From the NCBI RefSeq assembly GCF_014696925.1, contig NZ_JACJQY010000018.1, positions 1-64,000 of the forward strand: a DNA stretch of 64,000 bases. The letters run 5' to 3'. Within the stretch, counting starts at the first letter, position 1. Each line of letters begins with the position of its first letter. Made by a program: the position numbers and the translations under genes. Source of the stretch: Phormidium tenue FACHB-1050 (lineage in GTDB: Bacteria; Cyanobacteriota; Cyanobacteriia; Pseudanabaenales; Pseudanabaenaceae). Below, in pieces: positions 1-10,176 of this stretch. The notes beneath the pieces were generated by a model. The model saw nothing but the letters and a program-made list of their open reading frames with translations, had not been told where the DNA came from and searched no databases.

Positions 1-200
1 TTTTTCGTCGTGGTTTTGATTTCCTGCGTCACTTCATCTTTGACCTTCATCTCAATTCCGAGGCTTTCTTCAACTCCATTAAATTTTTGTCCTGTACTTA
101 GTTCGTAATCAATCAACTTATTCAAGAAATCAAACAGTAACTTGCAATTATGTTTGTAGGAAACAATTTCCAATTATTAACTAAATTAGGAGGAAATTCT

Positions 201-677
201 ATGAAAGTTGCTCAATTTCTGAAGCGATTTATGATTATAGTCTTTGTCTGTGGCTTAATCGCTTTTGCTAATGTCACTCCTGCGATCGCATCTCAGGACA
301 ATCAAATCATTGACAACCTGACTATGCCCAACATTCAGAAAAAAGCTGAAGATGCATTAAAGGGTAGTACCTACGATACTAATCAAGAATATACGTCTGA
401 TGATGGATCGAATCAAGGGCTAAATGAGATTCAAGGGACTTCTGATTTCAACAAAATGAAGCGAAGTTCTAATGAAGATACACCACCTGTTGTCAAGCAA
501 GTAGAAAAGGCTCTGTATAAAGCTGGTGACAAGATGAGTTCTGCTAAAGATAACACCTTTTACAAAGCTGGCGATGCAGCAAGCTTTGTAAAAGACAAAG
601 CAGGAGATGTTCTGAACACCCTGACTGATAAAGCTACTGATACCGCTAAAGCAATCAAAAACAAAGTTAAATCTTAA
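201..677 (+). CDS. Hypothetical secreted protein with amphipathic Lys/Asp/Ala-rich C-terminus
   Basis: ORF 150..677; ATG at 201 preceded by AGGAGGAAATTCT RBS; signal-peptide-like N-terminus (FMIIVFVCGLIAFANVTPAIAS); C-terminus DKAGDVLNTLTDKATDTAKAIKNKVKS. Confidence 0.7.
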   Translation: MKVAQFLKRFMIIVFVCGLIAFANVTPAIASQDNQIIDNLTMPNIQKKAEDALKGSTYDTNQEYTSDDGSNQGLNEIQGTSDFNKMKRSSNEDTPPVVKQVEKALYKAGDKMSSAKDNTFYKAGDAASFVKDKAGDVLNTLTDKATDTAKAIKNKVKS

Positions 678-702
678 ATAAGATTAGGACTTATTTCTTA
701 CC

Positions 703-743
703 AGTTAAAGATGTGCGCGGCTCCGCCGCGCACATCTTTAACT
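703..743. terminator. 19-bp perfect inverted repeat, 3-nt loop, intergenic
   Basis: agttaaagatgtgcgcggc-tcc-gccgcgcacatctttaact directly after the 201..677 CDS. Confidence 0.6.
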
Positions 744-786
744 GATAAGTGATTATGTATCAAGAAAATATAAACTGGAGAAATGA

Positions 787-1272
787 ATGAGTAGTCTAAT
801 TGCTGTTGGCTTTAAAGATGAATTCACTGCTGACGCAGTTTTACTGGAACTCCGAAAGTTGCAAAAAGAGCATCTAATTGATTTAGAAGATGCCGCTGTC
901 GTGATTAGAGATAAAGATGGCAAAGTAAAAATCAAACAGACTCAAGAACTTACCACTGCTGGAGCCTTAAGTGGAGGTTTTTGGGGTTTACTATTTGGTT
1001 TCATCTTTTTTAATCCTCTTTTGGGTTGGGCTGTTGGCGCGATCGCAGGCGGGATCTCAGGAGCATTCTCAGATATTGGGATTGATGACAACTTCATCCG
1101 CGAAGTGGGCAGCGCCATTGAACCTAACACCTCTGCTATTTTTGTATTGGTGAGAAGAGCCACTCCTGACAAAGTATTGGAAGATCTCAGCAGATTTAAT
1201 GGCAAAGTTCTGAAGACTTCTCTATCTAATGAAGATGAAGCAAAGCTCCAAGCTGTGCTCACAAAATCTTAG
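787..1272 (+). CDS. DUF1269-family membrane protein
   Basis: 161 aa; Gly-rich central hairpin GALSGGFWGLLFGFIFFNPLLGWAVGAIAGGISGAFSDIGIDD typical of DUF1269. Confidence 0.8.
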   Translation: MSSLIAVGFKDEFTADAVLLELRKLQKEHLIDLEDAAVVIRDKDGKVKIKQTQELTTAGALSGGFWGLLFGFIFFNPLLGWAVGAIAGGISGAFSDIGIDDNFIREVGSAIEPNTSAIFVLVRRATPDKVLEDLSRFNGKVLKTSLSNEDEAKLQAVLTKS

Positions 1273-1329
1273 AGACAATACTAATAATGCAGCGCTTCAC
1301 GCTGCATTATTGCTTCTTACAGCCTATTG

Positions 1330-1388
1330 AACCCAGAAAGATTTTTGAAAGCGTTGTGAAGCAATGCTTTCAAAAATCTTTCTGGGTT
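1330..1388. repeat. Long intergenic palindrome
   Basis: aacccagaaagatttttgaaagc...gctttcaaaaatctttctgggtt. Confidence 0.75.
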
Positions 1389-1561
1389 TTAATTCAGCGC
1401 AAAGCGCTGTAGGTAGAAGTAGAAGCAACATTTGTAACACTTTGTTGCATAGTAAATCAATTCAAGCAAATCACTCAAGAGACTAAACACTCTTCTGCAA
1501 TGGTATGGACATAGAGAAGCTTTGAATTTCTCTAAGTGACTATAAACTTGCGAGGAAATAT

Positions 1562-1756
1562 ATGCCTAGACTTGTAGGAAAGAAAAGTAATTCGGCTTTA
1601 TATACTGGCTTCGCTATGCTGATAGCTGCGGCTGGAGTCGTTGCATTAGAATACTTTGGAGTAATTGATCTTGTTCCTAATTTTGGCAAAGAGACTGAAG
1701 TAAGAAGTAACTCTACTAGCCAACCTGTAAAAACTAATAACAAAGCAGTCAATTAA
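1562..1756 (+). CDS. Small single-TM hypothetical protein
   Basis: 64 aa ORF with one hydrophobic segment (FAMLIAAAGVVALEYFGVI); GAGGAAATAT RBS. Confidence 0.55.
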   Translation: MPRLVGKKSNSALYTGFAMLIAAAGVVALEYFGVIDLVPNFGKETEVRSNSTSQPVKTNNKAVN

Positions 1757-1787
1757 GGTTGACTTTCACCAAATTTAGGAGAATGAC

Positions 1788-3194
1788 ATGCGTAATGGTA
1801 AAGGGATGATCGGTAAACCTATAGTTGCTTATGACTCTGGGGAAGAATTTAGAACAATTGTAGACTTAATTTTTGACCAAGAGAATAATCAATTATTGGG
1901 TTTCCTTGTGGATGAAGGTGGTTGGTTTAGTAATGCGTTGGTACTACCCCTAACCAATGTGCAGGCGATCGGTGCTGATGCCGTAATTGTTGCCTCTAGA
2001 GATGCGATCGATTCGGCTACCCAGTTTCCTGAAATACAAAGTATTTTAGAAAGAGATAATATCTTGAAAGGCACAAGAATTATGACCCTTGATGGTCGTG
2101 ATTTGGGAACAATGGTTGACCTTTATTTTGACGATACCAGTGGGGTGATCGAAGGGTACGAAGTTTCGGGGGGTATCTTTGCCGATGCTTATTCTGGACG
2201 CTCTTTTGTACCTGCTCCTGACACCTTGAAGATTGGAGAAGATATTGCCTTTGTGCCTTCGGAGACTGCTGACTTGATGGAAGAGCAAGTGGGTGGAATT
2301 AGAGGAGCGATGCAAACTGCAAGTGGCAAAGTGCAGGAAATGGCGCAGTTTACTGGAGAAAAAGCTCAAGAAGCAGCGCAATTTACTGGTGAGAAGTTTC
2401 AAGAAGCAACAACATTTGCAGGGACTAGCTTTACTAATGCAGTTGTTGATCCAGAAGAACAAGAAACTTTTGTACTAGGCAAAGTTGCTCAAAAAACTGT
2501 GGGAACTACCGATGGTATAACCTTAATTCGTGAAGGACAGGTAGTGAGTTCATCCCATATCTTGGCTGCTCGGAACCTGAATCTGACCAACGATCTCTAT
2601 CATGCAACGGGAGGACGGGTGACAGATAGACTAGGTGAAAGATTGTCAGGTGCTGTTACAGGCGTGGGCGCAAATATTGGCATTGAGCAGTCCCAAGGTC
2701 GGCGCGTGAATAGGATGATTTTTACACCTGAAGGCTCAGTTGTGGCTGTAGAAGGTCAAATTGTGACTCCAAGGGTAATCGAAAGAGCCAAAGCTCATCA
2801 TCAAGAACAAGCTCTCTTAGAAGCGGTTGGTTTAACTACGGGTGATGCGTTGAGAGTTACTGGCTCTAATGTCGGACAACAGGTTAAGGATGGAGCCAAG
2901 GGTCTATGGGAACAGGTGAAAGAAACTGCAAGCAATTTGCAGGATCATGGCACTCACGCGATTGAAGAAAGAAGGATTAAAGGCGCTTTGGGTCGTCCTG
3001 TAACTCGCGTTATTCTCGATCGCAATGATGAGGTGATTCTCAATGTTGGCGAATTGATCACGCATCAGGCGATCGCTATTTCCCGTGATGCTGATGTCTT
3101 AGAAGTCTTGCTTGACTCAGTTTATGCAGAGACTCCCAACCTATCTCTAGATGATTTACGCGCTCCTGAATCTGGCAAAGCCGCTTTAAATTAA
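1788..3194 (+). CDS. PRC-barrel domain protein, multiple PRC-like repeats
   Basis: 468 aa; RNGKGMIGKPIVAYDSGEEFRTIVDLIFDQENNQLLGFLVD and repeated similar blocks. Confidence 0.8.
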   Translation: MRNGKGMIGKPIVAYDSGEEFRTIVDLIFDQENNQLLGFLVDEGGWFSNALVLPLTNVQAIGADAVIVASRDAIDSATQFPEIQSILERDNILKGTRIMTLDGRDLGTMVDLYFDDTSGVIEGYEVSGGIFADAYSGRSFVPAPDTLKIGEDIAFVPSETADLMEEQVGGIRGAMQTASGKVQEMAQFTGEKAQEAAQFTGEKFQEATTFAGTSFTNAVVDPEEQETFVLGKVAQKTVGTTDGITLIREGQVVSSSHILAARNLNLTNDLYHATGGRVTDRLGERLSGAVTGVGANIGIEQSQGRRVNRMIFTPEGSVVAVEGQIVTPRVIERAKAHHQEQALLEAVGLTTGDALRVTGSNVGQQVKDGAKGLWEQVKETASNLQDHGTHAIEERRIKGALGRPVTRVILDRNDEVILNVGELITHQAIAISRDADVLEVLLDSVYAETPNLSLDDLRAPESGKAALN

Positions 3195-4915
3195 TGCATT
3201 ATTTAATACTAGCCACAGATTACGATGGAACCTTAGCTAAGGATGGGCAGGTATCAGATGTAACTCTTGATGCACTCAAACGTTTGCAAAAATCAGGACG
3301 CAAGCTGATCTTAGTAACAGGAAGACAGCTTGAAGATCTGATAGCAGTCTTTCCTGAAACTAGTCTATTCGATTGTGTGGTGGCTGAAAATGGAGCCGTA
3401 ATCTACTTTCCCTCCACTCGTGAAGAATTACTACTCGGCAGCTTACCCCCTGAAAAATTTGTCAATGCGTTGCGATCGCGTAATATCGATCCCCTTTCGA
3501 TTGGCAAAGTGATTGTGGCAACATGGGAACCTAACGAAACTGAAGTGCTGACCGCCATTAGAGAACTGGGATTAGATCTACAGGTAATCTTTAACAAAGG
3601 TGCAGTAATGGTCTTACCCGCAGGAGTCAACAAGGCTTCGGGATTGAGTATGGCTCTCGACAAAATGGGCTTATCTGTCCGTAATACAGTTGCCGTCGGT
3701 GATGCAGAGAATGATCTGGCTTTTCTAAAACTATGTGAGTTTTCTGTTGCCGTCGCTAATGCCTTACCATCGGTTAAGAGTGAAGTGGATTGGGTAACGG
3801 AATCGAGTCGAGGAGATGGTGTAGTTGAATTAATTGAGCGATTATTGACCCTAGACCTAGCCGACGATCTTCGAGAATCTTCGATTTTGCCAGATCGTCA
3901 CCGTATCTTATTGGGTACACTTGATAGCGATCGCGCAACCTATATTCAGCCACTTAACCACAATATTTTGTTGGCGGGAATCTCTGGTGGTGGCAAATCC
4001 ACCTTAGCCACAGGATTAATCGAGCGATTTATTGATAAGAGCTATCAAGTCTGCATCATTGATCCTGAAGGCGACTATCAAAGTTTTGATAAAACCGTCA
4101 TCGTGGGCAATGCTCAACAGGTTCCTAGTTCCGCAGAAGTGTTAACGGTTTTAAGTAAGCCCGAACAAAACCTAATCGTCAATTTAATGGGAGTGAAAAT
4201 CGACGATCGCCCATTATTCCTTGCTCAATTACTACCTTCTCTATTAGAAATGCGGGTGCGGACTGGGCGACCCCATTGGATCGTCATTGATGAAGTGCAT
4301 CATATGTTTCCTTCATCGTGGAATGCGGCGGTGACTTTGCCTCAATCTGTTAATGGCATTTTGATGGTAACCGTTCATCCTGAGCATGTGGCAACTTCGG
4401 CTTTGTCGCTGATTGACACGGTGATTGCTGTCAAGTCACCCATGCAGACATTTACAGAATTTTGCAACACTGTAGGACATCAGCTACCTAATGAGCCTCT
4501 TCCTACAGAACTGGCTTCAGGATCGGCAGTTGCTTGGTTTCTTAAGACTGAAGAACAGCCATTTCAATTTAAAGTAATCCTGCCTGTGCAAGAACGTCAA
4601 CGGCATATGCGGAATTATGCTGAAGGGAATTTGGGCAACGATCGCTGTTTCTTTTTTAGAGGCGAAGATGACAAGTTAAATCTCAAAGCCCAGAACCTGA
4701 TCATGTTTAACCAACTTGCCGCAGGAGTTGACGATCGCACTTGGTTATATCATTTACATTCACAAGATTACTCAAAGTGGCTCCGAAATTCGATTAAGGA
4801 TAAAGCCTTGGCGGTGGAAGTCAGTGAGATCGAAACTGATGGAAATCTCTCACCTACTGATAGTCGCGATCGCATTAAATCAGCTATTGAGAAACGCTAC
4901 ACCTTACCTGCTTAA
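3194..4915 (+). CDS. HAD-IIB phosphatase fused to HerA/DUF87-like P-loop ATPase
   Basis: N-terminal DYDGT and GDAENDLAF HAD motifs; C-terminal GISGGGKST Walker A and HWIVIDEVHH Walker B; start overlaps upstream stop (TAATG). Confidence 0.8.
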   Translation: MHYLILATDYDGTLAKDGQVSDVTLDALKRLQKSGRKLILVTGRQLEDLIAVFPETSLFDCVVAENGAVIYFPSTREELLLGSLPPEKFVNALRSRNIDPLSIGKVIVATWEPNETEVLTAIRELGLDLQVIFNKGAVMVLPAGVNKASGLSMALDKMGLSVRNTVAVGDAENDLAFLKLCEFSVAVANALPSVKSEVDWVTESSRGDGVVELIERLLTLDLADDLRESSILPDRHRILLGTLDSDRATYIQPLNHNILLAGISGGGKSTLATGLIERFIDKSYQVCIIDPEGDYQSFDKTVIVGNAQQVPSSAEVLTVLSKPEQNLIVNLMGVKIDDRPLFLAQLLPSLLEMRVRTGRPHWIVIDEVHHMFPSSWNAAVTLPQSVNGILMVTVHPEHVATSALSLIDTVIAVKSPMQTFTEFCNTVGHQLPNEPLPTELASGSAVAWFLKTEEQPFQFKVILPVQERQRHMRNYAEGNLGNDRCFFFRGEDDKLNLKAQNLIMFNQLAAGVDDRTWLYHLHSQDYSKWLRNSIKDKALAVEVSEIETDGNLSPTDSRDRIKSAIEKRYTLPA

Positions 4916-5104
4916 TACCAAAACACAAAATGGCTACGCCTTTTTGTGTTTTGGTATCTAAAAGCACAGGCTTCTTGGCTTTTAGATACTTCCCAATCAT
5001 TAAGCTGCTATTAAGCTTATTTAGATTCAATCAACTCATTCATGAAGTCAAACATAGCTCTGTCAGATTGGAGAATATACCAATAATTCATAAAGGAACA
5101 GTCG

Positions 5105-5839
5105 ATGAAAATTTATCTTCTATCTAGTCTCACTCTATTGATGTTTAGCAACCTTGTATCTGTAGCAAAAGCAGAGACAATTAATAATTCTAATTGTGGA
5201 TGGGTAAAAGATTGCGCGATCGCAGTCAAAAAGAACGAAGTCGCTAAACCTATAACACCCTCAATAAAATTAGAGCAAGTTGAAAATTCCATTCAATTAT
5301 CAGAAGACAAAATACCAACAGTCGCAACTTTAACTGAGAATTCCCAAGGTAAGGCAACTAGCCTCAAAGGTTCAGCGATCACCATTTCTCAGATCGTGCC
5401 TCCCACTGATAGCAACGGTAACCTTATCTTTAGATCTACGCGATCGGGACCAAGTTATTTAGGAGTTGGAGCTAACTTCGGTGTAACTGGTGGAAGTGAT
5501 TTAGGCGGAACAAGTTTTGCGATTATCAGCAAACTTGGTTTGACTGAAGTTATATCAGTCCGCCCTAGTGTGCTGATACTTAGAGACTTTGCCACTATCT
5601 TACTACCTGTAACCTATGATCTTGCACCTCAACAGTCCTTAGGAGATTTGCAATTCTCTCCCTATCTTGGTGGTGGTATTGCGATTAATACTGGTTCCAA
5701 TAGTAGTGTTGGTCCCATGCTTACCGCTGGGCTAGATATCCCTCTATCCTCTAGATTTACGATCAATGTAGCGGCTAATTTGGCTTTTTTACGTACTACC
5801 GATTTGGGTATTTTGGTTGGGATTGGATATAACTTTTAA
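5105..5839 (+). CDS. Secreted, probable outer-membrane beta-barrel protein
   Basis: Signal peptide; C-terminal alternating Gly/aromatic strands ending in GIGYNF. Confidence 0.55.
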   Translation: MKIYLLSSLTLLMFSNLVSVAKAETINNSNCGWVKDCAIAVKKNEVAKPITPSIKLEQVENSIQLSEDKIPTVATLTENSQGKATSLKGSAITISQIVPPTDSNGNLIFRSTRSGPSYLGVGANFGVTGGSDLGGTSFAIISKLGLTEVISVRPSVLILRDFATILLPVTYDLAPQQSLGDLQFSPYLGGGIAINTGSNSSVGPMLTAGLDIPLSSRFTINVAANLAFLRTTDLGILVGIGYNF

Positions 5840-5981
5840 AATTTTGTGAGCAGTGAAATATGATATCAGCTTCCATCTCTACAAAGGTGCGATCGCCTGT
5901 CCTTAATTAAAGTGCGGCGCAAAACACCGCACTTTATGAGCTTCTCGAAACATTTTTATATTTAAGAACTTGGAGTCAACA

Positions 5982-6185
5982 ATGGAAAAGTATATTTGTA
6001 AAACCTGTGGATATGTCTACGATCCTGCGATCGGCGATCCACTCTCAGGTATTGAGCCTGGCATTCCCTTTGGATCTTTGCCCGATGATTGGGTTTGTCC
6101 AAGTTGTGGAACTCCTAAGTCTGACTTTGAGCCAGAAGATGCACCCGCAACTGATGTCCCCTTAATGGAACCAGTCACATCCTAA
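5982..6185 (+). CDS. Rubredoxin
   Basis: [50 protein letters not shown] with paired CxxC motifs; ATG at 5982 preferred over TTG at 5970. Confidence 0.93.
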   Translation: MEKYICKTCGYVYDPAIGDPLSGIEPGIPFGSLPDDWVCPSCGTPKSDFEPEDAPATDVPLMEPVTS

Positions 6186-6281
6186 TCTTTCATTTACAGA
6201 ATTGCTCTAGCTTTCTCTAGATCTCAATACCAATTCACAAAAGTGTAGCCACACTTTTGTGAATTGGTATAAGAAGGCAAC

Positions 6282-6437
6282 TGTGTCCACACAAGTTATC
6301 AGCTTTAGCGTGAGTTACTAATGATCCCCCTCAATCCCCCTTTTTAAGGGGGAAGAAGAAAATTCTCCCCCCTTAAAAAGGGGGGCTGGGGGGGATCTAA
6401 ACCCTCAAACGTAGACAGAGAAACTTGTGTGTACACA
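6282..6437. mobile_element. MITE-like element, family 1, copy A
   Basis: Ends tgtgtccacacaagtt / aacttgtgtgtacaca (15/16 inverted match) around a gatccccct...ggggggatc palindromic core. Confidence 0.7.
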
Positions 6438-6514
6438 ATAGTCTTAGAAAGAGAATTCAGAGGGATCTCTTAGAGTCTTTAACCAACACCATTCATTAAT
6501 TCAAGGAAATAATT

Positions 6515-7042
6515 ATGCAGAAGATTAATATTGGGCTAACTGAAACTCAACGCCAAGGAGTGATTGACCTCCTTAACAATGATTTGGCTGACAGCTACTT
6601 GCTACTCGTCAAAACTAAGAAATATCACTGGGATGTCGTTGGTCCTCAATTTATGACCTTACATAAACTATGGCAAGCTCATTATGAAGCTCTAACGATC
6701 AATGTCGATGCGATCGCTGAACGGATTAGAATGCTTGGCGGCTACCCTGTTGGTACGATGGCAGGATTTTTGAAAATCTGTTCTCTCAAAGAACATGCTG
6801 GTAAGATTCCGACCGCGACAGGGATGGTAGCAAACTTACTAGAAGATCACGAAAAAGTTGTGCGTAACTTGCGTGGAGATGTTGATAAGTGTTGTGACAA
6901 ATTTAAGGACGATGGAACTGCTGACTTTTTGACTGGACTGATGGAGCAGCATGAAGAGATTGCATGGATGCTTCGGTCTTTTATGGAAGGTGAATCCCTA
7001 AAATCCAATGGGTCAAAACCAGATAGTAAGGACTTACGCTAA
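6515..7042 (+). CDS. dps: Dps-family DNA-protection/ferritin-like protein
   Basis: 175 aa; KTKKYHWDVVGPQFMTLHKLWQAHYEALTINVDAIAERIRMLGGYPVGT is Dps-like. Confidence 0.9.
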   Translation: MQKINIGLTETQRQGVIDLLNNDLADSYLLLVKTKKYHWDVVGPQFMTLHKLWQAHYEALTINVDAIAERIRMLGGYPVGTMAGFLKICSLKEHAGKIPTATGMVANLLEDHEKVVRNLRGDVDKCCDKFKDDGTADFLTGLMEQHEEIAWMLRSFMEGESLKSNGSKPDSKDLR

Positions 7043-7049
7043 TAAACAC

Positions 7050-7098
7050 AAAAAACCGTAGAGTTGCGCCCCACAGGGGCGCAACTCTACGGTTTTTT
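7050..7098. terminator. Bidirectional terminator-like hairpin between convergent genes
   Basis: aaaaaaccgtagagttgcgcccc-acaggggcgcaactctacggtttttt. Confidence 0.85.
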
Positions 7099-7105
7099 AC
7101 TGTAC

Positions 7106-7546
7106 CTAACTAGATGCGCGATCGCTGCCAGATTCAATCATTAAAAACTTACCGTTGTCAATTGCTTCAACAAACATGGCTATGGCAGGTTTACTAATTC
7201 CCAACCTAGTTAAGGTGACTTCTAAACCACCTTCTGCATTAATATTTACCCAATTCAAGGTGCTTTGAGGCTCTTGGTAGTCTTTGGCAATAATAGAAAT
7301 ATGAGAGCTGAGCAAACCTTGTTGCTCTATTTCCGATACCGCTTGTTTAGCTTCTTCTTCGGTGGCACAGATCTCAATCACAGTTACTCTATTGGTTAAC
7401 TCCGATAGAGAAGATTTTTCTTGTGTGTAGGTCATCTCTGGATCGATCGCACAGTTATTTACCGAACTTTCACCTGCACCTGTGCGATCGTAGGCTTTAT
7501 TTATTGCGTCAGGATACACAGATGCTTGGTCTGTTAATGTAGTCAT
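7106..7546 (-). CDS. General-stress-protein-like (YflT/heat-induced domain)
   Basis: VTVIEICATEEEAKQAVSEIEQQGLLSSHISIIAKDYQE resembles the general stress protein 17M-like domain. Confidence 0.6.
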   Translation of the reverse strand: MTTLTDQASVYPDAINKAYDRTGAGESSVNNCAIDPEMTYTQEKSSLSELTNRVTVIEICATEEEAKQAVSEIEQQGLLSSHISIIAKDYQEPQSTLNWVNINAEGGLEVTLTRLGISKPAIAMFVEAIDNGKFLMIESGSDRASS

Positions 7547-7817
7547 ATTCTTATTAAAAGGTGCTGTAACTACCTTGTAAGAATCATGATTGACTTGATA
7601 AATGAAATCGCGAAGTTGATTGATCTTGTTGCAAAGTGTAATAACTGATGTTACACGAAATGAATTCGTTCTATAGCCAAGGTTTGGGGCTTGCCCTGTG
7701 GTGCAGCCCCTACAGCAATCTAAATTTTTGGGGTAGGGGCAATCCCCCCGTGGTTGCCCTGCTTTGCTATCAGCAAGAGATTCATCAGGTAAAATTTTCG
7801 CGGTGTGTCAACCTCAA

Positions 7818-7858
7818 AAAAGATTGAGATTGCCGCTATGCGGCAATCTCAATCTTTT
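7818..7858. terminator. 18-bp perfect inverted repeat downstream of NACHT gene
   Basis: aaaagattgagattgccg-ctatg-cggcaatctcaatctttt. Confidence 0.75.
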
Positions 7859-7860
7859 GA

Positions 7861-10176
7861 CTATTCCCATTCGCGCTTTTCGAGTTCTTGTTGCGGTAGC
7901 AACAAGGTTGCTTCTATTTCTTCGCGAATACTGCTAGTAACTTCGCAATTACTATTGAGACAATCAAGCAGCAGTTGATTAGCATCGTAATAATGTTGCA
8001 AAGCTTGCTCTTGAGGAATACTAAATTCCCACTTCTTACCGATGTTGCGATGGGAAGCGATCTCCTCCTGTAGCTTGATTACCCATGCTGCATAATTGTT
8101 TTTGCACCAATTTTCAAAGCTTTCCTTCGTATGATTGTCATTTGGGAGTTGATCGCTGAGTTGCTGTAGTGATTTATGAAATCCAATATCCACGACAATC
8201 CCTAAAATATTGCTCAGAGCATCACCACAAGCATGGACATAGGCAAAATCTTTACTATTTTCAAGGACACATTCGCGTAATAGTTCATCCAGAGCCGCAT
8301 CTAAAAATTCACCTTGATCCAAAGTAGCAGCTAGTGCTAAGTCAGGCGCAAGTTTAGGCGCACGGGTTAGTGCTAGATAAAAGGCTCGACCCTTAGCAGA
8401 TTTCGCTTCTAATGGATTAGATTCAGATTTTTGGCTTGCCCAACCTAAAAAATTTTGCAGATGGGGATCTTCAGAAACAAGCGCATCAATTTGTTGCTTC
8501 ATCAACTCCACCAAACCATCCGCACTACGGAGCATACTCGCCGTCAGCAAAAAGATTTCTCGCCAATGGGGATCAGTAATATGGTTTACCAGTCCCTGTA
8601 GAGACTGCCCTAGAGCTTGCAGATTATGATTAGCGACGATCTTACGAGCCGTGAAATATTCCTGTAAGGCGAGATAAGAGAAGGAGAAGATCCCTCGCGC
8701 TCTCTCTGCTAACAGTCCATGTTGAGACTCGATCGATCTTAAGACCTCTTCGCTTGCCGCCTGAATTTCCTCAGGATCATTGCTTGAATCGGGAAGGCTT
8801 TCCAGATAGTCACTGATATATTGCTCAACAATCCTTTGCTCAAAGAAGTATTGACCTTGCTCAAAGGTTGCCGAGGCAATTTGACTCAACAGCTTCAGCT
8901 TTTGTGGCAACAAAAATCCTTGATATACTTGATCCCGCTCAATACCCTGAGCCTTATCCCATTTACCGAGAAGTAGATCCATTCCTTGTTTATAAAACTC
9001 GGCTTGCTTGAGGGGAAACTTGCCTTGACGATGAAATATAGAACAGGCCAGATGCAGAAATAAGGGAGTCGTAATCATCCGCCGAAACCGCCAATTTTCG
9101 GCCAGTTCCAGCTTTTCTATAAATAGTTGTGCATTGGCAACTCCCTCCTCAAAATCTTGATTAAAGGCGACAAACCATTTTTGCGAAAAATCAGAAATTT
9201 GCTTTTGGGTAAATGGAGCGATTTCCACATCCGTAAAACCTTGCAAAGCTAACTTTTGAGAAGCAGTGCGGCAGGTGGCAACAAATTGATTTTTATGATA
9301 TTTGTCAGAAAATCGTCGAACTTCGTTGATTATTATGTTCTCTTCTTCCTGAAAGACTTCATCCATGCCATCGAGCAAAAGTAAAACTCGGCCTGCCTGT
9401 AGTAACTTCTTGATCACTGACAGTTGCGAAATATCTGAAGTTATAAATTCCTGATGGATGAATTCCAAGAAATCAACTTGGCGTTGTTCTCTATGGCTTT
9501 CTGCAAAATCTCGAAGTTTAATAAAAATAGGAACCTGACTCGCATCTGATTCTTCCCGATTGCATTCAAAGGCAAGATGCTTAAGGAAGGTCGATTTACC
9601 AGAACCTGGTTTGCCCAAAACTCTGAGCTTGTTATACTTGGCAACTGCCTGCCTCCCCGAAGTTTGGCTTTCGACAATTTTGCCCAAGCCAAAGCGATCA
9701 ATATCTGTGGGATCGAGACTATTAATTGCAGCGATTTCTAGCCATTGCTGACTAGCTATCTGTTCTAAAATATTGACATCAATGTAAATCTGTTCGATGT
9801 TAATCGGACGATTAACATCCAATAACTTCAAAATGCCACATTGGTGCTTGATTTTTTCCCGTCGTTGCGATCGCACTGTTTGCACGAGGGCATCTATCCC
9901 TAATTCAGCCAAGTTAATACTTCCATCTTCATTCCGATCAATATATTCGAGAGGTGGGTCAAGAGCAATCTCTCGCCAATCTAAATCCAACCTTATACAA
10001 AGTTCAAAGAATGTATAACGTTCGATCGGTTGACCACCAAAAAATCGCCAAATCGGTTGTCTAGTTTTGATACCAACTTCATTAGCAAGATATTCTTGTG
10101 TCCAGCCTTTGAGAGCAAATTGCATCTTAGCCTTTTTTACCCCTGCTGGTGATGCCTGTAGCGATCTTTTTGCCAT
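7861..10176 (-). CDS. NACHT-domain NTPase with HTH-like N-terminus
   Basis: 771 aa; Walker A RVLGKPGSGKST, Walker B RVLLLLDGMDEVF, downstream ARGIFSFSYLALQEYFTARKIV typical of NACHT/STAND proteins; N-terminal GWTQEYLANEVGI... HTH-like. Confidence 0.85.
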   Translation of the reverse strand: MAKRSLQASPAGVKKAKMQFALKGWTQEYLANEVGIKTRQPIWRFFGGQPIERYTFFELCIRLDLDWREIALDPPLEYIDRNEDGSINLAELGIDALVQTVRSQRREKIKHQCGILKLLDVNRPINIEQIYIDVNILEQIASQQWLEIAAINSLDPTDIDRFGLGKIVESQTSGRQAVAKYNKLRVLGKPGSGKSTFLKHLAFECNREESDASQVPIFIKLRDFAESHREQRQVDFLEFIHQEFITSDISQLSVIKKLLQAGRVLLLLDGMDEVFQEEENIIINEVRRFSDKYHKNQFVATCRTASQKLALQGFTDVEIAPFTQKQISDFSQKWFVAFNQDFEEGVANAQLFIEKLELAENWRFRRMITTPLFLHLACSIFHRQGKFPLKQAEFYKQGMDLLLGKWDKAQGIERDQVYQGFLLPQKLKLLSQIASATFEQGQYFFEQRIVEQYISDYLESLPDSSNDPEEIQAASEEVLRSIESQHGLLAERARGIFSFSYLALQEYFTARKIVANHNLQALGQSLQGLVNHITDPHWREIFLLTASMLRSADGLVELMKQQIDALVSEDPHLQNFLGWASQKSESNPLEAKSAKGRAFYLALTRAPKLAPDLALAATLDQGEFLDAALDELLRECVLENSKDFAYVHACGDALSNILGIVVDIGFHKSLQQLSDQLPNDNHTKESFENWCKNNYAAWVIKLQEEIASHRNIGKKWEFSIPQEQALQHYYDANQLLLDCLNSNCEVTSSIREEIEATLLLPQQELEKREWE

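Noticed and set aside
5970-5981. TTG start for rubredoxin giving MEST extension
   Set aside because: ATG at 5982 gives the usual MEKYICK... start, preceded by GGAG-type RBS.
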